A stretch of 64,000 bases of DNA from Mimachlamys varia (GCA_947623455.1 OX392528.1:57244322-57308321); one strand, 5' to 3'; shown: positions 24,701-37,180, counted from the first letter of the stretch. Numbers and translations are program-made. The notes: generated by a model from the letters alone, not told the origin.

Positions 24701-27700
24701 TTTAAGCAAACGTAGGGATACCACATCAACAGCAACGAATAAACACAGTAGGTTGTTCAAGCAGGGACAATACTATCTAAAGTGAATGGCAAAATACACG
24801 ATATTAAAAATTGTCACGTTGACCATATAGCTTAGTTGTAAGCTGTTGATGTCGTTTGGGTTGTTAGTAAAGATAAAAGAAAGCAGCTGAAGGTGAAGAG
24901 ACTATGGTGTCCTTAGGAGGGTGAGGGTTGTCCAGGTGGCCAATAGTGTGCTTGTTTTATATTAAATGCCTGATAGTATTTGAAGTAGTTCGCTGGGATT
25001 TTGTTGTTATATGTATCGGTTGTGTTGAGCGTAATAACAATAAATAATTATTTCGGCCTAACGGAGGCCATTCTATGTATCTGTCACCCAAATTGTATTC
25101 ATGTCGACTGTATACAACATCTGGTAACAGTTCAATGCTTAAATATATGATCGACGTTATCAGCAAAGAACTTAAGACAAATCAGATTGAACGTAAACAC
25201 ACAAAACGTAAGCTGATTAAGAATATCACTAGTAAACCGGGCAAGGTGAAGGTTAAACGGGTCGACATATCCTGCTAGTTTATAGCCGATAGAACAAAGA
25301 CTTGACATACAATACCCAGGGCCGTATTTCAAATAAGTACACATATAAAAATACCATACATCGATTGTTTGCCAGCTAGAGTAAAATACGAGTGCATAAA
25401 ACAATATCAAACATCTAGTGTATACATTTGTGAAGACTATAGAGATAGGTAACGACAAAGTCAACCTGTTGTGGAAGCTCCTTCTTTAAACAGTTTTTCA
25501 AAAGCTTCGATTTTTATCAGAGTGTTCTGTCTGTGGGCAATCGATCCGACACCGTATTCCAGCAGTTTTGCGATTTGTTAGCTTTTAGTGAATATTTTAA
25601 GTTAATAGCTACCGTATGCAGTTCTTATAACTACTTATCAAGGTTTTACGAAACCATGAAGATAGGAATGCAACCCATTACACTCGGTTATGATAAATAT
25701 CTTTTTAGATCTAAACTTTCTTGCATTTTAAAAATAAACTGAAGTATCATTTTTTCTGTTTCATTACTTTATCTAACATATTTTTTAAAATACAAAATGT
25801 ATATATGTATCGTTCGCATTGTATTGTAGACGATCATATAAAAGAATTAGTTGAAACTCAAATAACTAATTCATAAAAGCTTCACCTGTATCCCCTAGGG
25901 AACCATCAGTGATATTCAAAGACACAGAATTGTGCCCAAGGTGCCAATATTCAGTCTACTATTTAATACACAGCGACTTGTGAAAGCTTATGATATATAC
26001 ATACACATATTGCTGCAAAGATTTTATCAAAACTTTCCCAATGTTTTCCGAGTATTTGACTACAATTACTAGCTATGTTTACAATAATTTCTTCAGTTAT
26101 TCTTCATAAAATCATGTTGCAAAATAATAATTTTGAAATTTTAATTACCAGTTCTAGGTATAACTTGTCAATCATCTCTCATGTGTAAGGTGTTTACATT
26201 CACGATGGCTTACTTCACGGCATACGTTTTGTTGATCCATACCAATCGTTACTGCTATTTTATTTGTTTTTTCTTAAGCATTAAATCGCGTTCTGTTATA
26301 ATGTTTTTGTTTCATCAATTTGGAGGTTTATATTACATTTTGTTGAAACTGTGGCATTTTCATTTTAACATTTTACATATAATGTAAGAACACTTTCCTT
26401 TATTATTTGATTTACATGCATTAAACAAGTTTATCTACGCTTTGTTTAAGATCATTGGACACTTGTAATCATTCCATGAAATCCATAGTGCAAAATAGTT
26501 CCTTTCCTATTTTTTAAATGATTGCTCTTGTTTTTGTTTTTTTTTTTGAGAAAGACAATATGTACATACCGTCAGTGAATTTGATTGTTCATATTGTCGA
26601 TATATATACATACATACACAGAAAGAACATTGGATTTCTGTATGCTTGATAGATGTGAAAATACAAATTACGTATATCCTTATAAATCAATATGACTTGT
26701 GTTCTCGTGTCTTACATTGTGTTGTCTGAAAGAAAGATAAACATTTTTTTATGAAACAGACAATTTTGCATTGGATAGCGTTTTGAAATACTACATGTAT
26801 TTTAGATAATGGTATCATGGTACTATATGTTATTGTGGTGTGCCAATCTTTTGCATTGATCGACATTTTAGAGTCATTAAAAAGAAAATATTTACTCATA
26901 ACTGGATTTTCAAACACTGCAAATTTTCCATATCTATGACGGACATATTAAAACACATATCGAGCACATACTGTGTTGCCATTATCGATATAGAGATAAT
27001 ATCATGAAGGATTGAAACTATTGCCATTTTATTTTCATTTGTAGGAGGAGCAAGCTCACGGAACAAGGACTGACCGTAAGTATATTATATAATAATAGTA
27101 TAGTAAAGCATTCTTGTGTCATAGCTGTCCTTAACATGATAATGTAAATTCTGATCCATGAAAACTGTCAAAAAGAACAAATGATAAGTACGTTACATTT
27201 TCCTGTAACGTACCGGTCTTTAAAATACATCAAAGGAACTCATTTTCGTGAACTTGGATCAAATTGGTTATGCTTTTATTATATTTTTTATTATTTAACT
27301 TACAAGCTTTACCGAACATAATCCTACAGTGTACGTAAATGAAGAACGTACACATATCAGCTGTACGTTTTTGTTTTGCGAAATCACTGTCAACTCAACC
27401 CCACTTCGTCCGTAAAACCATGCTCTTCGTCTTTTTTTATGTGTCTATCTTGTCTAGTCTTCATCTTCATTTTTAATTAAATAAATATGTTATTGTTTGA
27501 TAATCTAAACTGTTAAGGTTAAAAAAATTATAGAAAATGTTTCATGTCGTACCATGTTGAGATTCCTATAATTAGTCGAATGGCGGCGGCGAAATTGAGC
27601 TGACGAGCACCAAATTTAACGAGAAAATGCCGTTTTAAGGTACTTTCCGGTTAATTGACGCAACTGAGACTTTGATTTTCTTTCTTAGAATAACATTTGC

Positions 27701-30700
27701 CTTAAAAAAGATATATAAGATTATATTTCAATTAATAAATCAAAAGGAAGCATCATTTCCCCTGATGAATACATCACAACGTATATACCGTAAATAACAT
27801 TATATTTCCGCTGTATTAATGATGTTTTGTCCAAGTCCGAAATTATTCGTTTTCAATATTTTCCTTTGCTTATCAATAGCAGTATGTTCATATCACAGTC
27901 TACAGTCAGCTCTATACATCGAAATTATATCACATGGAACGCCATGTTGTAGAGCATCAGCCAAGGTTTTCTTTCAGAGAGATATAAAATAGCACCAAAG
28001 ATATCAAACGGTCGGCATAATGACATGATTTCATTATAAACTGTAGTTTAGATTTTGGTCTGGAAGCATTTGCTTCATATCATCCCCGATTGTCTTACTG
28101 GTAGACTTTGAGCTGTTAGTTTGTCTCTGTGTGTTGTGAATTTTACGCTTGAGAAAACTTTTGATTTCTAGAGGAATTCCTGAAGACGATTTTCCATCTA
28201 TTTGACAAAGATAACGACGGAAGGATTACAGCGGATGAACTGACAACAGTGCTGAAGTCACTGAATATTGTCAATAATAAGGAATTAAAAATGCAAGTGG
28301 ACAAAGTAATGGAGGACGGTGACAAAGACAGTAAGTACATACCGTAAAACCCCGTTATATAGTCACACATTATATCGCCAAACCCCGTTATATCGTCACC
28401 CATTATACCGCCAAACCCCGTTATATCGTTACCCATTATATCGCCAAACCCCGTTATATCGTCACCAATTATACCGCCAAACCCCGTTATATCGTCACCC
28501 ATTATACCGCCAAACCTCGTTATATCGTCACCCATTATACCGCCAAACCCCGTTATATCGTCACCCATTATATCGCCAAACCCCGTTATATCGTCACCCA
28601 TTTTACCGCCAAACCCCGTTATATCGTCACCCATTATACTGCCAAACCCCGTTATATCGTCACCCATTATACCGCCAAACCCCGTTATATCGTCACCAAT
28701 TATACCACCAAACCCCGTTATATCGTCACCCATTATACCGCCAAACCCGCTTATCGCCATAAACTTATTCAGAACTGATAATACATCCGTTTACCGCCAA
28801 ACTCGCCTACCGCAAACGTATTCAAGAACAAGTATTTAAAATTACACTACCATGACCGCGTAAATATTGAGTCCAGAAGGACGCGTGTTTGATGTCATTG
28901 TTACGATGACTGTCAACTGACAGGTAAATACATACGTGTACACAGTCAACCATGGATAATCATTTGTTGTCGTTCTACAGGTTATGGTGAAAGCAATATC
29001 CTGAAACCATTCAAACTCATCTGAAACGTCTTATCCATGCATTGTTGTTTACTATAGAACTTGAAATTCGGGTTGTGTTTACATAAACCGGTCGTGGTGT
29101 CATGATCGCGATTGCAATAAATCTAGCATCTTAGCATTTGAATGTATTTGTATATAAAATAGACATTTTACTTACGCATGTTGAGAAAGGACTTTGGAAG
29201 GTTTCTGAAATATATCAAGTTTAGTTTCTTTCGGTTTTGTTTTGATAATTCTTATTAAGTTTAAATACAACTATGTTTCTTTCATAGAAAATGGAACGAT
29301 CGACTTTGAGGAATTTCTTGTATTTATGGAGCCCAGAATGAGTCACCATCAGAGCAAACAAAAAGAGATGACGGACGCGTTTCGCATGTTTGATTGCGAT
29401 AAAAATGGCTTCATAGATGCGAATGAACTCAAATGTGTTATGAATAAGCTTGGCCACAACCTAACTGACACAGAAGTGGGAGCGATGATTAAAGATGCTG
29501 ATTTGGATGGAAATGGATTGATAGATTTTGAAGGTAACCCTATTGGCATTTCTTATACGTTTCCGTTTCACCTAGACAATAATATAACTCGGTTAAACTG
29601 AAATGTACTTTTGTCCTTTCGTCTATTTGTCTATACATAATATTAATAATAATATGCAACATTTATTTAGCGCTCTATATTATTTGTATAATTACTCTTA
29701 AGCGATTCACAACATGTTGATGATAGTTTTTTGTAAGTAAAAGTCAGCATATACATGTCGTCTGTATAAAAAGCCTAAAACGCAGACGTGAAAAGGAAGT
29801 TGTTCATGCCTGTCAAATATCAGAAAAAATCAATTAATCTTTATACAAAATGAAATGTTTGAAAGAAGAACATTTTTTTCACATTGAGAAATATGCCTAC
29901 CCGGAATGCATTGGTTCCATTTATAAGGATGTCTGAAATGTATTGTAATACAGTCTTCCGTTGGAATGTTTGACTTATCAAATCCAATGCCCGCTTTTTA
30001 ACTTGGAATTTAAGTTTACAATTTGAAAGGTAGATTTTTGTTAAGAGTGGTGTTAATCGTTCAGTATTTTTTTGTTTAATTTAAAAACACATCTGTGTGC
30101 ATGAAGGTGACAGGATATCGAATGGTTAAGGTGTCCCAAAATTCTACGAGGGGTGTTCCATAAATAATGTCATCTGTGCTTTATTTTGCGGAAATCGTGC
30201 AATTTATGCTCAAAACCACCTCATGTCGATTGAGTGATCCCTGGCTCGTGACACAGGTAAATATCTCGTCCACACGGTCACTGGCCTCGGTACAGTGTAC
30301 ATCGTTTCATAGCCTATTCGTTAGACTAGACACAAAATCACAGGAAAACGAGATGAAAATGTTCTTGAAATTAGGGCCTATATAAAAGGTAGGTCATTAC
30401 TCGGCATAAAGGCTGTAGATATTCACCGCGAGGTGTGTGACATTTATGGGAAGGGGGCCAAATGTCTCACAGGACTGTTTGTAGGTGGGTAGGTAAAGTT
30501 AGTGCTTTGCAGCAGCAACTGAAAGATGCTGCTCACCCAGGTCGTCCTGCAACAACTACGACCAAAGGTAACATAGAAAAAATCCGAAATATCCTCCAAA
30601 CTAATGCTCGATTCACCGTAAGACAATTGGCTCGAATGACAAACTTGTCGTTAGCAAGAGTTCATGCAATTTTGAAGAAACACCTAAAAGTTAGAAAGAT

Positions 30701-31949
30701 AAATGCAAGATGGATACCCTATTTGTTAACGGATGAGCAAAAGAAGACGCGTGTAACAATGGCAAAAAAACTTCTCAAAATGTACCCAAAATATAGTAAA
30801 AAGGCTTTTGATAATATAGTCACTGGTGATGAGACCTGGGTGTATTAATTTGAACCAAAGCGGAAGGTTGCCAACCGAATATGGGCCACAAAAAATGCCA
30901 GACGCCCAAGTATTGCCAAACGAATACGAACGGTAAAGAAGGTTTTGTATGCTATTTTTTTCACTAATAAGGGTCCAGCTATTCAAATCCCGGTGCCAAA
31001 AGGCAGAACGGTCACAGGCAAGTTCTATAAAAACGTTGTTCTGAGAAAGATGAAGAACTACTACAAAAGTCGCCGCCCCAAAACAGGACTTAAGTATGTC
31101 CGACTTTTGCATGATAATGCACCCGCTCACAAGGCACGTATTGTGACTGACTTTTTGGAGTCAGAGAAGGCTACCGTCCTTACGCACCCTCCGTATTCGC
31201 CAGACTTGGCCCCCTGCGACTATTTTCTCTTTCTAAAACTTAAATATCATTTATCTGGAAGGAGATACAATTCGAAAAATGCCCTTGGATCTGCTGTTTA
31301 TCAGTGTCTGATGGGTGTACCCATTTAAGAGTATGAAAAATGCTTCCAAAAATGGATTGACCGGCTAAAAGGTGTGTTCTGGCTGGCGGAGAGTATTTTG
31401 AAGGGCAGAGCAAATTAAAATGAACAAAAGCACTTCCGCTATATGAGCACCGATGCAAGTGACATTATTTTTGGAACACCCCTCGTATTAACCACTAGCC
31501 CTCCCACTCTGGGTTGCCAGTTCGAACCCGCGTGGGACAGTTACCAAGTACTGACCGTAGGTCTGTGGTTTTTCTCCGGCTATTCAGCTTTCCTACACCT
31601 CCACAAATCTTGTATGCTCTTTAATGCCCCTGACTGTTAATAGAACGTAAAACAAAATTAACCAAACCGAACCAAATACAGTGTATAAATCGTCCTAGTC
31701 ATCGTAACGTCACATAAAAACATTTATTGCTTGTGTAAAATAATCTTTACAAAAAGATTTTATTTAGAATTTTAAACATTTAACCCTCAATACCAGACAT
31801 TGCTATTAATTTCATAGCGGTTTGCCATACTTTAAATCTAGAATATTAGATTGGTCATTTTGTTATTTATACATGTACGTTAATTCTGCTCACTACAATC
31901 ATTTTCTTTTTTTTTCACAGAATTTGTGTATATGATGAGCAAGGAGTGA
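21766..31949 (+). CDS. Calmodulin-like EF-hand protein, five exons, 155 residues
   Basis: The exons are 21766-21768 (ATG only, then GTAAGT), 27045-27075, 28172-28330, 29288-29533 and 31921-31949 (stop TGA 31947-31949). Every junction has GT...AG and the reading frame closes without a stop. The 155-residue product has four EF-hand loops with all ligand positions filled: 23-34 (DKDNDGRITADE), 62-73 (DKDKNGTIDFEE), 100-111 (DCDKNGFIDANE) and 136-147 (DLDGNGLIDFEE). Calmodulin itself has 149 residues. This protein is only moderately similar to it, has three extra residues between loops 1 and 2, and has an unrelated N-terminus (MEEQAHGTRTD). An intron directly after the ATG is typical of calmodulin genes. 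Likely role: a calcium sensor that binds target peptides; targets are unknown. Intron 1 is 5.3 kb. Introns 1, 3 and 4 carry repeats and transposons. No perfect AATAAA was found just after the stop. It could also be called a troponin C/calmodulin-like paralogue. Confidence 0.88.
22461..22646. mobile_element. Near-perfect palindromic MITE in intron 1
   Basis: The whole 186 bp reads almost the same on both strands. Left arm ttccgaagtaattatatatc pairs with gatatataattactttggaa, and ggtgttataccaacctggta pairs with taccaggtcggtataacacc. The centre lies at about gaaggcgttagcccgagg. No ORF and no clear target duplication. It sits in the first intron of the calmodulin-like gene. Confidence 0.8.
28343..28770. 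repeat. 33-bp minisatellite in intron 3 (about 13 units)
   Basis: Period 33 bp; a typical unit is 28381-28413, with core aaccccgttatatcgtcacc and attataccgcca. It begins about 12 bases after the exon 3 splice donor (28331) and degrades at 28745-28810. The period is divisible by three, so spurious ORFs with 11-residue repeats (FGGIMGDDITG on minus, YRQTPLYRHPL on plus) run through it. It lies inside an intron and is not thought to be coding. Confidence 0.95.
30105..30146 (+). mobile_element. SINE, 5' part (split by mariner)
   Basis: Reads gaatggttaaggtgtccc, resembling the A-box half of a tRNA-derived head (tggttaaggtg). It is interrupted at a TA by the mariner element and resumes at 31486. 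The exact 5' end is uncertain. Confidence 0.65.
30147..31485 (+). mobile_element. Mariner (DD34D) transposon, 1,339 bp
   Basis: The terminal inverted repeats are cgaggggtgttcca followed by an AT-rich stretch ending ataatgtc on the left, and gacattatttttggaacacc followed by cctcg on the right. They match at all but about one position. TA target duplications lie at 30145-30146 and 31486-31487. Length and organisation fit a mariner element. It has inserted inside a SINE within intron 4 of the calmodulin-like gene, in the same orientation as the gene, and carries one broken transposase gene. Confidence 0.95.
30345..31420 (+). pseudogene. Mariner transposase, disrupted
   Basis: Transposase of the mariner cut-and-paste family. 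The N-terminal helix-turn-helix part reads AVDIHREVCDIYGKG and then, after a one-base loss near 30460, SHRTVCRWVGK. The catalytic triad is visible: D in VTGDETW, D in LLHDNAPAH, and D in LAPCDYFLF with 34 residues between the last two. Two nonsense codons break it: TAA at 30846, right after ETWVY where the family has a tyrosine, and TAA at about 31326 near the C-terminus (after LMGVPI). An earlier frame change near 30390 also separates the likely start. It ends ...ILKGRAN at 31420. Not functional, but all three catalytic aspartates are preserved. Confidence 0.92.
31488..31665 (+). mobile_element. SINE, 3' part (split by mariner)
   Basis: Continues the element broken at 30146. It has a B box in gccagttcgaacccgcgtgg, a body with gggacagttaccaagtactg and ctgtggtttttctccggcta, and the end taatagaacgtaaaac. 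I recognise this layout as a tRNA-derived SINE widespread in bivalves. It belongs to intron 4 and is not an exon. Confidence 0.8.
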
Positions 31950-32845
31950 GGTTTCGAACCAAGAACTTTTGAAACTGTGTAAAAGGACAGCTTTGTGTTT
32001 GTGATTTATGTTAGAGATATTGTCGTGGATGTTACTTTTAATCGTGTAGATGGGTGGGGGTAGGGGTGTTTGGGAATTGTATGGGATGGGACAAAATCTT
32101 AGTAGATATAGTGGGAGGGTTTGCTATGCTGGCAAACGTATATATGTTCTATGTTTTAATGAGTCTGATGTTTAAAAGTGCTAGTCTAGTGTCACGAATG
32201 TTCCTCAACTTCAGGAAAGTCCTTATAGCTTATAACATTTCTTAGGAAAGCAGCACAGTAGTTACGGAAAGTTCCTTAATATCCTGTCTTGGCTGCTTTT
32301 CAATCAGGGGTGCCTTATTTAAAACTATCTATAATATACAACTATTGTTGGTTATCCGTACTTGCTGTGTATATTGTACCTTGAATACAAGTACAAGTAA
32401 ACTGACTTAAATAATACACAAAAAAATCCGTCCAAACACGCCCATCTTAACAGTATACCTTGATCGACAGGTGGTTCATTCAACGTTCAAGTATTTTATC
32501 ATTTAAAGTACTTAAATGAGAATAAGCAGGAACACAACATGGAAACAAAGCTTAGCCTATGTGGTTATATAACATATCAATGGGTTTTTTCAAAACGTTT
32601 TCCTGTTGAAGTAGGGAGCGTGTACATTTTGGAAAACCCAGGTCAGTATTTGTGAAACTGTTCTTGTGCTCAAGCAGGAATTCTGCGTTCGAACCAACTC
32701 ACTTACTTCATATATAGTGACTGAGTTAAAGATGTCAAGAAGAAATATTGAAAGCAGTGTTGTGAGCTATCTTGCAGTATACTTTATGAAAAAACACAAC
32801 AAAAGCTAGGATGAAATATACTGAGGAAGTTATAGTACGAATGAT
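31950..32845. other. 3' UTR and downstream flank of the calmodulin-like gene
   Basis: No gene seen. This stretch must contain the 3' end of the transcript. Only weak polyadenylation-like words (aatacaag, aataatac near 32385-32415) are present. Confidence 0.4.
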
Positions 32846-33330
32846 TTAATTCCTGGTTGACAATATCTTTGTTGAGTTCGGAGGAAAGATGTTCCAACAG
32901 ACTGTTGGCTTTCCAATGGGAACTAACTTTGCTCCAAGTTTGGCTGACTTGTTTTTGTTTTCATACGAAAATTTTTGGTCGCCAACTTTGTCTCATTGAG
33001 AAATATTCTGTATATTTGTGCGATATGAAAAGATGGACGTTTTTGAGAATGCTCATTAGTGTGCTCCCTTGTTGTGATTGGAAATGATGACTCGGTTCTC
33101 ATTTTGAGGATTTAATGTTTACTTGGATGTGACCAAGATTTATATGGCGGGTGTCGTCGATGAAGCAGTAGACGGTTACTCTTCGGAAACCTGGTCTTAA
33201 TCCCTCGTACTTTTGCGAGGGTCTCCATCCAAATCTTGCCTTTGTTCATATTTTGCCACTAGTTAATCGATTTTGAGTTCGGATTATGGTTTTGTTAAAG
33301 CTTTTGTATTCGGGGTTTTTTCTGCTTTTA
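32846..33330 (+). pseudogene. Reverse-transcriptase fragment with internal deletion
   Basis: The frame beginning ctggttgacaatatc encodes LVDNIFVEFGG, KMFQQTVGFPMGTNFAPSLA and DLFLFSYE, the palm-domain block of a retroelement reverse transcriptase (VGxPMGTNxAP). Directly after SYE the sequence jumps to ttttggtcgcca, the C-terminal FYGRHL block and 3' tail known from 44461-45186. The intervening palm and thumb (roughly 150-200 residues, including the catalytic DD pair) are missing. The family is a Penelope-like or related non-LTR type; I cannot name it with certainty. Confidence 0.75.
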
Positions 33331-35359
33331 GTCTCTCTCTAAAATTCTTCCAAAACACTGAGCGATGTAGATTATTTCAAAGTTATTTAAAATTAGAACA
33401 AATAATTGAGTTTGATAACAGATTCTGAGTTTGGGCAGATGAACAGTTTCTGAACGTATTAACGTATTAATGTGCTTTCGCTTTGTTCGAGGTTCTTTAT
33501 TATATAGTGTTAGTTTATTTATGAAAAGATGTAAAACATTTCAGCAATATTTTGTTTGCGTTTAGAGTATTACCAAAACGGTAGTTTTATTTTGAAAATA
33601 CATGTCACTTCTTAGTACCGAATATTGACGTAAAAAAAGCACAAGGATGAGCATATTTAAGGGAGTGCAAAATTCTTTTTGCTACAAAACGTCATGAAGA
33701 AAACCTTCCGTCGCATATCAGAACGGAGAAACATATATAGCTTTGATTAGGCGTTTAGTTCATGTGGCAGGAAAATACCATATATGTATACTGAACCGAG
33801 AACAGGGGTGTGTGTGTACCTGTGTGCTATTGTCATACTTATTTTAAGGTGGCGGGGTACAAATATTCGTTGATATTCATGTGGTATTCAGTTCGGTTAA
33901 AAATGTCTTCGTTTTTTATTTATATTTAAACATAGACTCTTATAAGTATTGTCGTAAATACATAATGACCATTGTATGTCCTACAGTGGTTGTGAATTAT
34001 ATCTGTATATAAAGAAACCACCTGTGCAGACATAAATCGTACAATGATAGTAACCAGTCACATGGTCTGCCTTGAATTACGTGGTTTTCCTTGGAGCACA
34101 TGGTTTGCCTTGGAATGAAGGGAATTCTTTATGACCAACACGTTTATCATATTTAACTATGTAAAACATTCCATGAACATTTTCATTTTTTCGTTGAAGT
34201 TTTAGTATTTTAAATCTATTAATTTACGCATGCTATTTATATATTTATCTATAAAAATGTAAGGAGGTCACGAATTCAAGTTTTAAGGTTTTATTTTGGT
34301 TTTCAAAAAATTGCAGCATTAATAGGATATGTCCGTGGTTATTTCCCTTCGTAAATCTGTGTCAAACAAACGCTTTACACTTGTGTGGTGTGCAAAGTTA
34401 GCCTGGTCAGGCGCGCATTTAATCCGCATTTGTACATGTAAATACAAAGTCGGATCAATTGTTTAATTGTGTTTCAATAACTTCCCAGATATTTACGCAA
34501 ATCTCCTGTTGTTTAGATCGTATCAAGAAGTTTCAATTAACTAGAGTTTTGTTTCATTGGTGATTTCACCGTAATATACAGTAATTATCAGAGTTATCAT
34601 TTAAACAATTTTAATTTTGATCAAATGTCGTGCCATATAAATATCTAGGTTGTTTTGCTGATTGTTGTTTTCACGTTAATAAATGTTAAATGATCTCGTG
34701 CATCGACTCTGTTTTTGCAGTGTACGTGGACATTTCACAAACAGTCTCCAAACGTTGCCACCATGATGATTTCAAGCCATGATTTTGTGGTGTTTAAAGC
34801 AGCCGACGTGCATGTTTTCATAGTCAATACTAACCTCATGATGCCAGATACATAATGGGTCACTTGATAACCATTGTTCCGCAAACTATATTTATTATCC
34901 AATAACCATACATGAGCACGTGCCAAATGTTTGTGACGTCAACAACAATACATTTAGGAGGAGCAATGCAAATTATCCGGGTTCGAGAAACAAATGTGTG
35001 ACGTCATCAACAATAGACATGGGCGGAATTAACCTCGGCTTTAGCAAGTGTCATGCTGTTACTTCTATCGAACCCTTCTCACAGAAAAAATACAGAAAAA
35101 TACTGTAAACATAAGAATTAACTTTTGATTTTGTTTAGCTTATGAAATCATAATAAATGGAGCTGTTTACCTCCTACTTCAATGGATTTACGATTTTATA
35201 AACTAAAAGGTTAACAATAAAAGGTTAATCCTTTACAAATTCAAGTAACTCACTATTTGAACATTACCAGCAAAAGCGTTTTTTCATATAAGGAATTTCA
35301 CGGCAGTTTTTTAGTGTTGTTTAGTGTCGTTATAAATGAGAATATGTTATATCGATATT
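33331..35359. other. AT-rich non-coding stretch
   Basis: No gene, RNA or convincing repeat seen. The short ORFs at 34735-34926 and 34920-35108 show no recognisable motif. Confidence 0.4.
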
Positions 35360-35712
35360 GCATGAAACCCGCTAGGACTTCATGGCCAATACGAATGTAA
35401 AACTACCTGAGACCTGGAAATGTGCTAATATAACGGCAATATTTAAGAAAGGAAATCGTAAGGAAGCTTCAAATTACGGACTAGTGAGTTTGACTAACGT
35501 TGTCTTCAAGTCATTAATCAGAGAAGAAATTATGATCCACATGAGGAGAAATAAGCTACTTAGTTCGGCGTCATAAATGGTAGATCTACCGTTCTGCAGC
35601 TTCTTAATGTCATGGATAGGTGGACAGATATTTTTAATAATGGTGAATGCGTTGATGTTATATACTGTGATTTTATAAAATCGTTTGATAAAGTTCCACC
35701 AGGCTTACAGCC
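35360..35712 (+). pseudogene. LINE reverse transcriptase, 5' half
   Basis: 35382-35576 encodes LPETWKCANITAIFKKGNRK, EASNYGLVSLTN and VVFKSLIREEIMIHM, the classic start of a non-LTR (CR1/Jockey-like) reverse transcriptase. After a frame change near 35572 it continues as NGRSTVLQLLNVMDRW and VDVIYCDFIKSFDKVP, which contains the first catalytic aspartate block. It stops at the left edge of the hairpin-ended element at 35713. The matching second half starts at 43177. Confidence 0.85.
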
Positions 35713-36376
35713 TTTTTAGCCCGCCATCATCAGATGGTGGGCTTTTCAAATCGCCCGGCGACCGTGTTCCGTCGTCCGTCCTTAAACAATTTTTTTACCG
35801 TTATTTCTTGAAAAGTACTGGATGGATTATTCTCGAATTTCTGATGTAGGTTCATCTTCATACCTAGTTATGCATGGTATATTTTCGGATAGATTCGATA
35901 AACAATATGGCCGACAGAGAGTCATCTTTGATTTCTTTGACCGCTTTTTCTTAAGAAGTACTGAATGGCTCTTTCTTAGAGATGATAAAAAACCAATTTC
36001 ATTTTCTCAAGATTTTTATATCTTTCGATGCATTATGTTTCAAATATCCCTTGTGTAAAATAAAAATTATTTACACGGAAATGACGAAAATTTGTAAATA
36101 TTGTAACCGATATCAACAATCTCAAATAAAAGTTAGCATGAGTTATCGTTCTTGAATCGGAAAAACTGTGACATCATCGATTTGCGATCGCGACCACCTG
36201 TCAAGCCAAGCGCATCAAACTAGCTAGAACCGAAGCGATGTTTTCTGCGGATTTTAGTGACAACGAGTAGTATATAATGAAAAAGATATTGGTAATACTC
36301 ACTATTGACTCTACAAATCCAATTTTCACATGCCTGTAGCTACATGTGACATACACTGATGTTTGTGTTCATAACC

Positions 36377-36586
36377 CACAGGGACCTGAGAAGAATTTGT
36401 TACAGCTAGTTTTGGACCCAAATGAGGGTGTTTAGAGTATTTTTACAATTTATGTATTTGGGGAGGGGATTGTTAAGATCAATTTTCGATTAAAGTGTCA
36501 CCCCCCCCCCCCCTCAATGGTCAAAATGATCTAAACACCCTATTTTAGGTCTAAAGCTAGCTGTAACGAACTCTCAGGTCCCTGTG
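36377..36586. mobile_element. Inverted-repeat MITE with poly-C centre
   Basis: The left arm cacagggacctgag, gttacagctagttttggacc and gggtgtttaga is mirrored on the right by gggtgtttaga, gtctaaagctagctgtaac and ctctcaggtccctgtg when reverse-complemented. The non-paired centre includes a run of about 16 C near 36499-36514. No coding capacity. Confidence 0.75.
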
Positions 36587-37017
36587 TGTATACCAGGTGT
36601 ATGGTCTGGCAGGGATGCATACATTACTTACATGGACACATACTGGGTCTAGCTATATTTACATTTTGTGAACATAAAGAGGTTGTTTTTTTTATTAACA
36701 GGCCTAGTACTTAATCTCATTATAAATTTCCCGGTTGTGAGAAGCACCCCCCCCCCCCCCCGGGGCTTCGCCCCTGGACCCCCAGGCATGTATATCCCTT
36801 AACATCTATATACGCTACTGGTAGTGTTGTTACAGGTTGAGAAAAATAGGTACATGTACACCTGCCAAGTTGTGTATCATATGCATCCTATATTCTGTCA
36901 ATCACCTGTACACTATTAAGGGAGTGTTTCTTTGGTAGAAAAAAAATCAGAATTAATGAGCTATCTTACATTGATGAATTACTAATTTTTTGAACTGTTA
37001 ATGATGTTAGATTTACA
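36587..37017. other. Non-coding stretch with a second poly-C tract
   Basis: Contains a C-run at about 36746-36760, then ggggcttcgcccctggaccc, a motif I associate with the end of a dispersed bivalve repeat. No gene seen. Confidence 0.4.
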
Positions 37018-37180
37018 TTTGCGCTGCAGTGTCACTATATAAACCAAGTAAGTTCCGTTTCGGTTCATAGGACTATAACCAGAAACGAGTATGAATATGA
37101 ACGTGACATGAAGTTTAAAATAATGCACATCACGTTGAACTCTCGTTTGGACGAGAAACTATAGACAACATATTGGCTTT
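37018..37180 (+). repeat. About 155-bp dispersed direct repeat, copy 1
   Basis: Shares with 38010-38165 the blocks tttgcgctgcag, gtttcggttcatagga, cgaaacgagtatgaat and gaactctcgtttggacgaga. The two copies lie about 1 kb apart, in the same orientation. Confidence 0.75.

Noticed and set aside
28143..28760. A 205-codon minus-strand repeat ORF (FGGIMGDDITG units)
   Set aside because: It overlaps exon 3 of the calmodulin-like gene antisense and runs through the 33-bp minisatellite in intron 3. The open frame follows from the period being a multiple of three.
31520..31560. tRNA B box in gttcgaaccc
   Set aside because: It is the head of a split SINE. No cloverleaf can be drawn.
36481..36514. Poly-C tracts as possible sequencing artefact or i-motif
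   Set aside because: They are placed at the centre of a MITE and near another repeat end. Length may be uncertain, but there is no evidence for a function.
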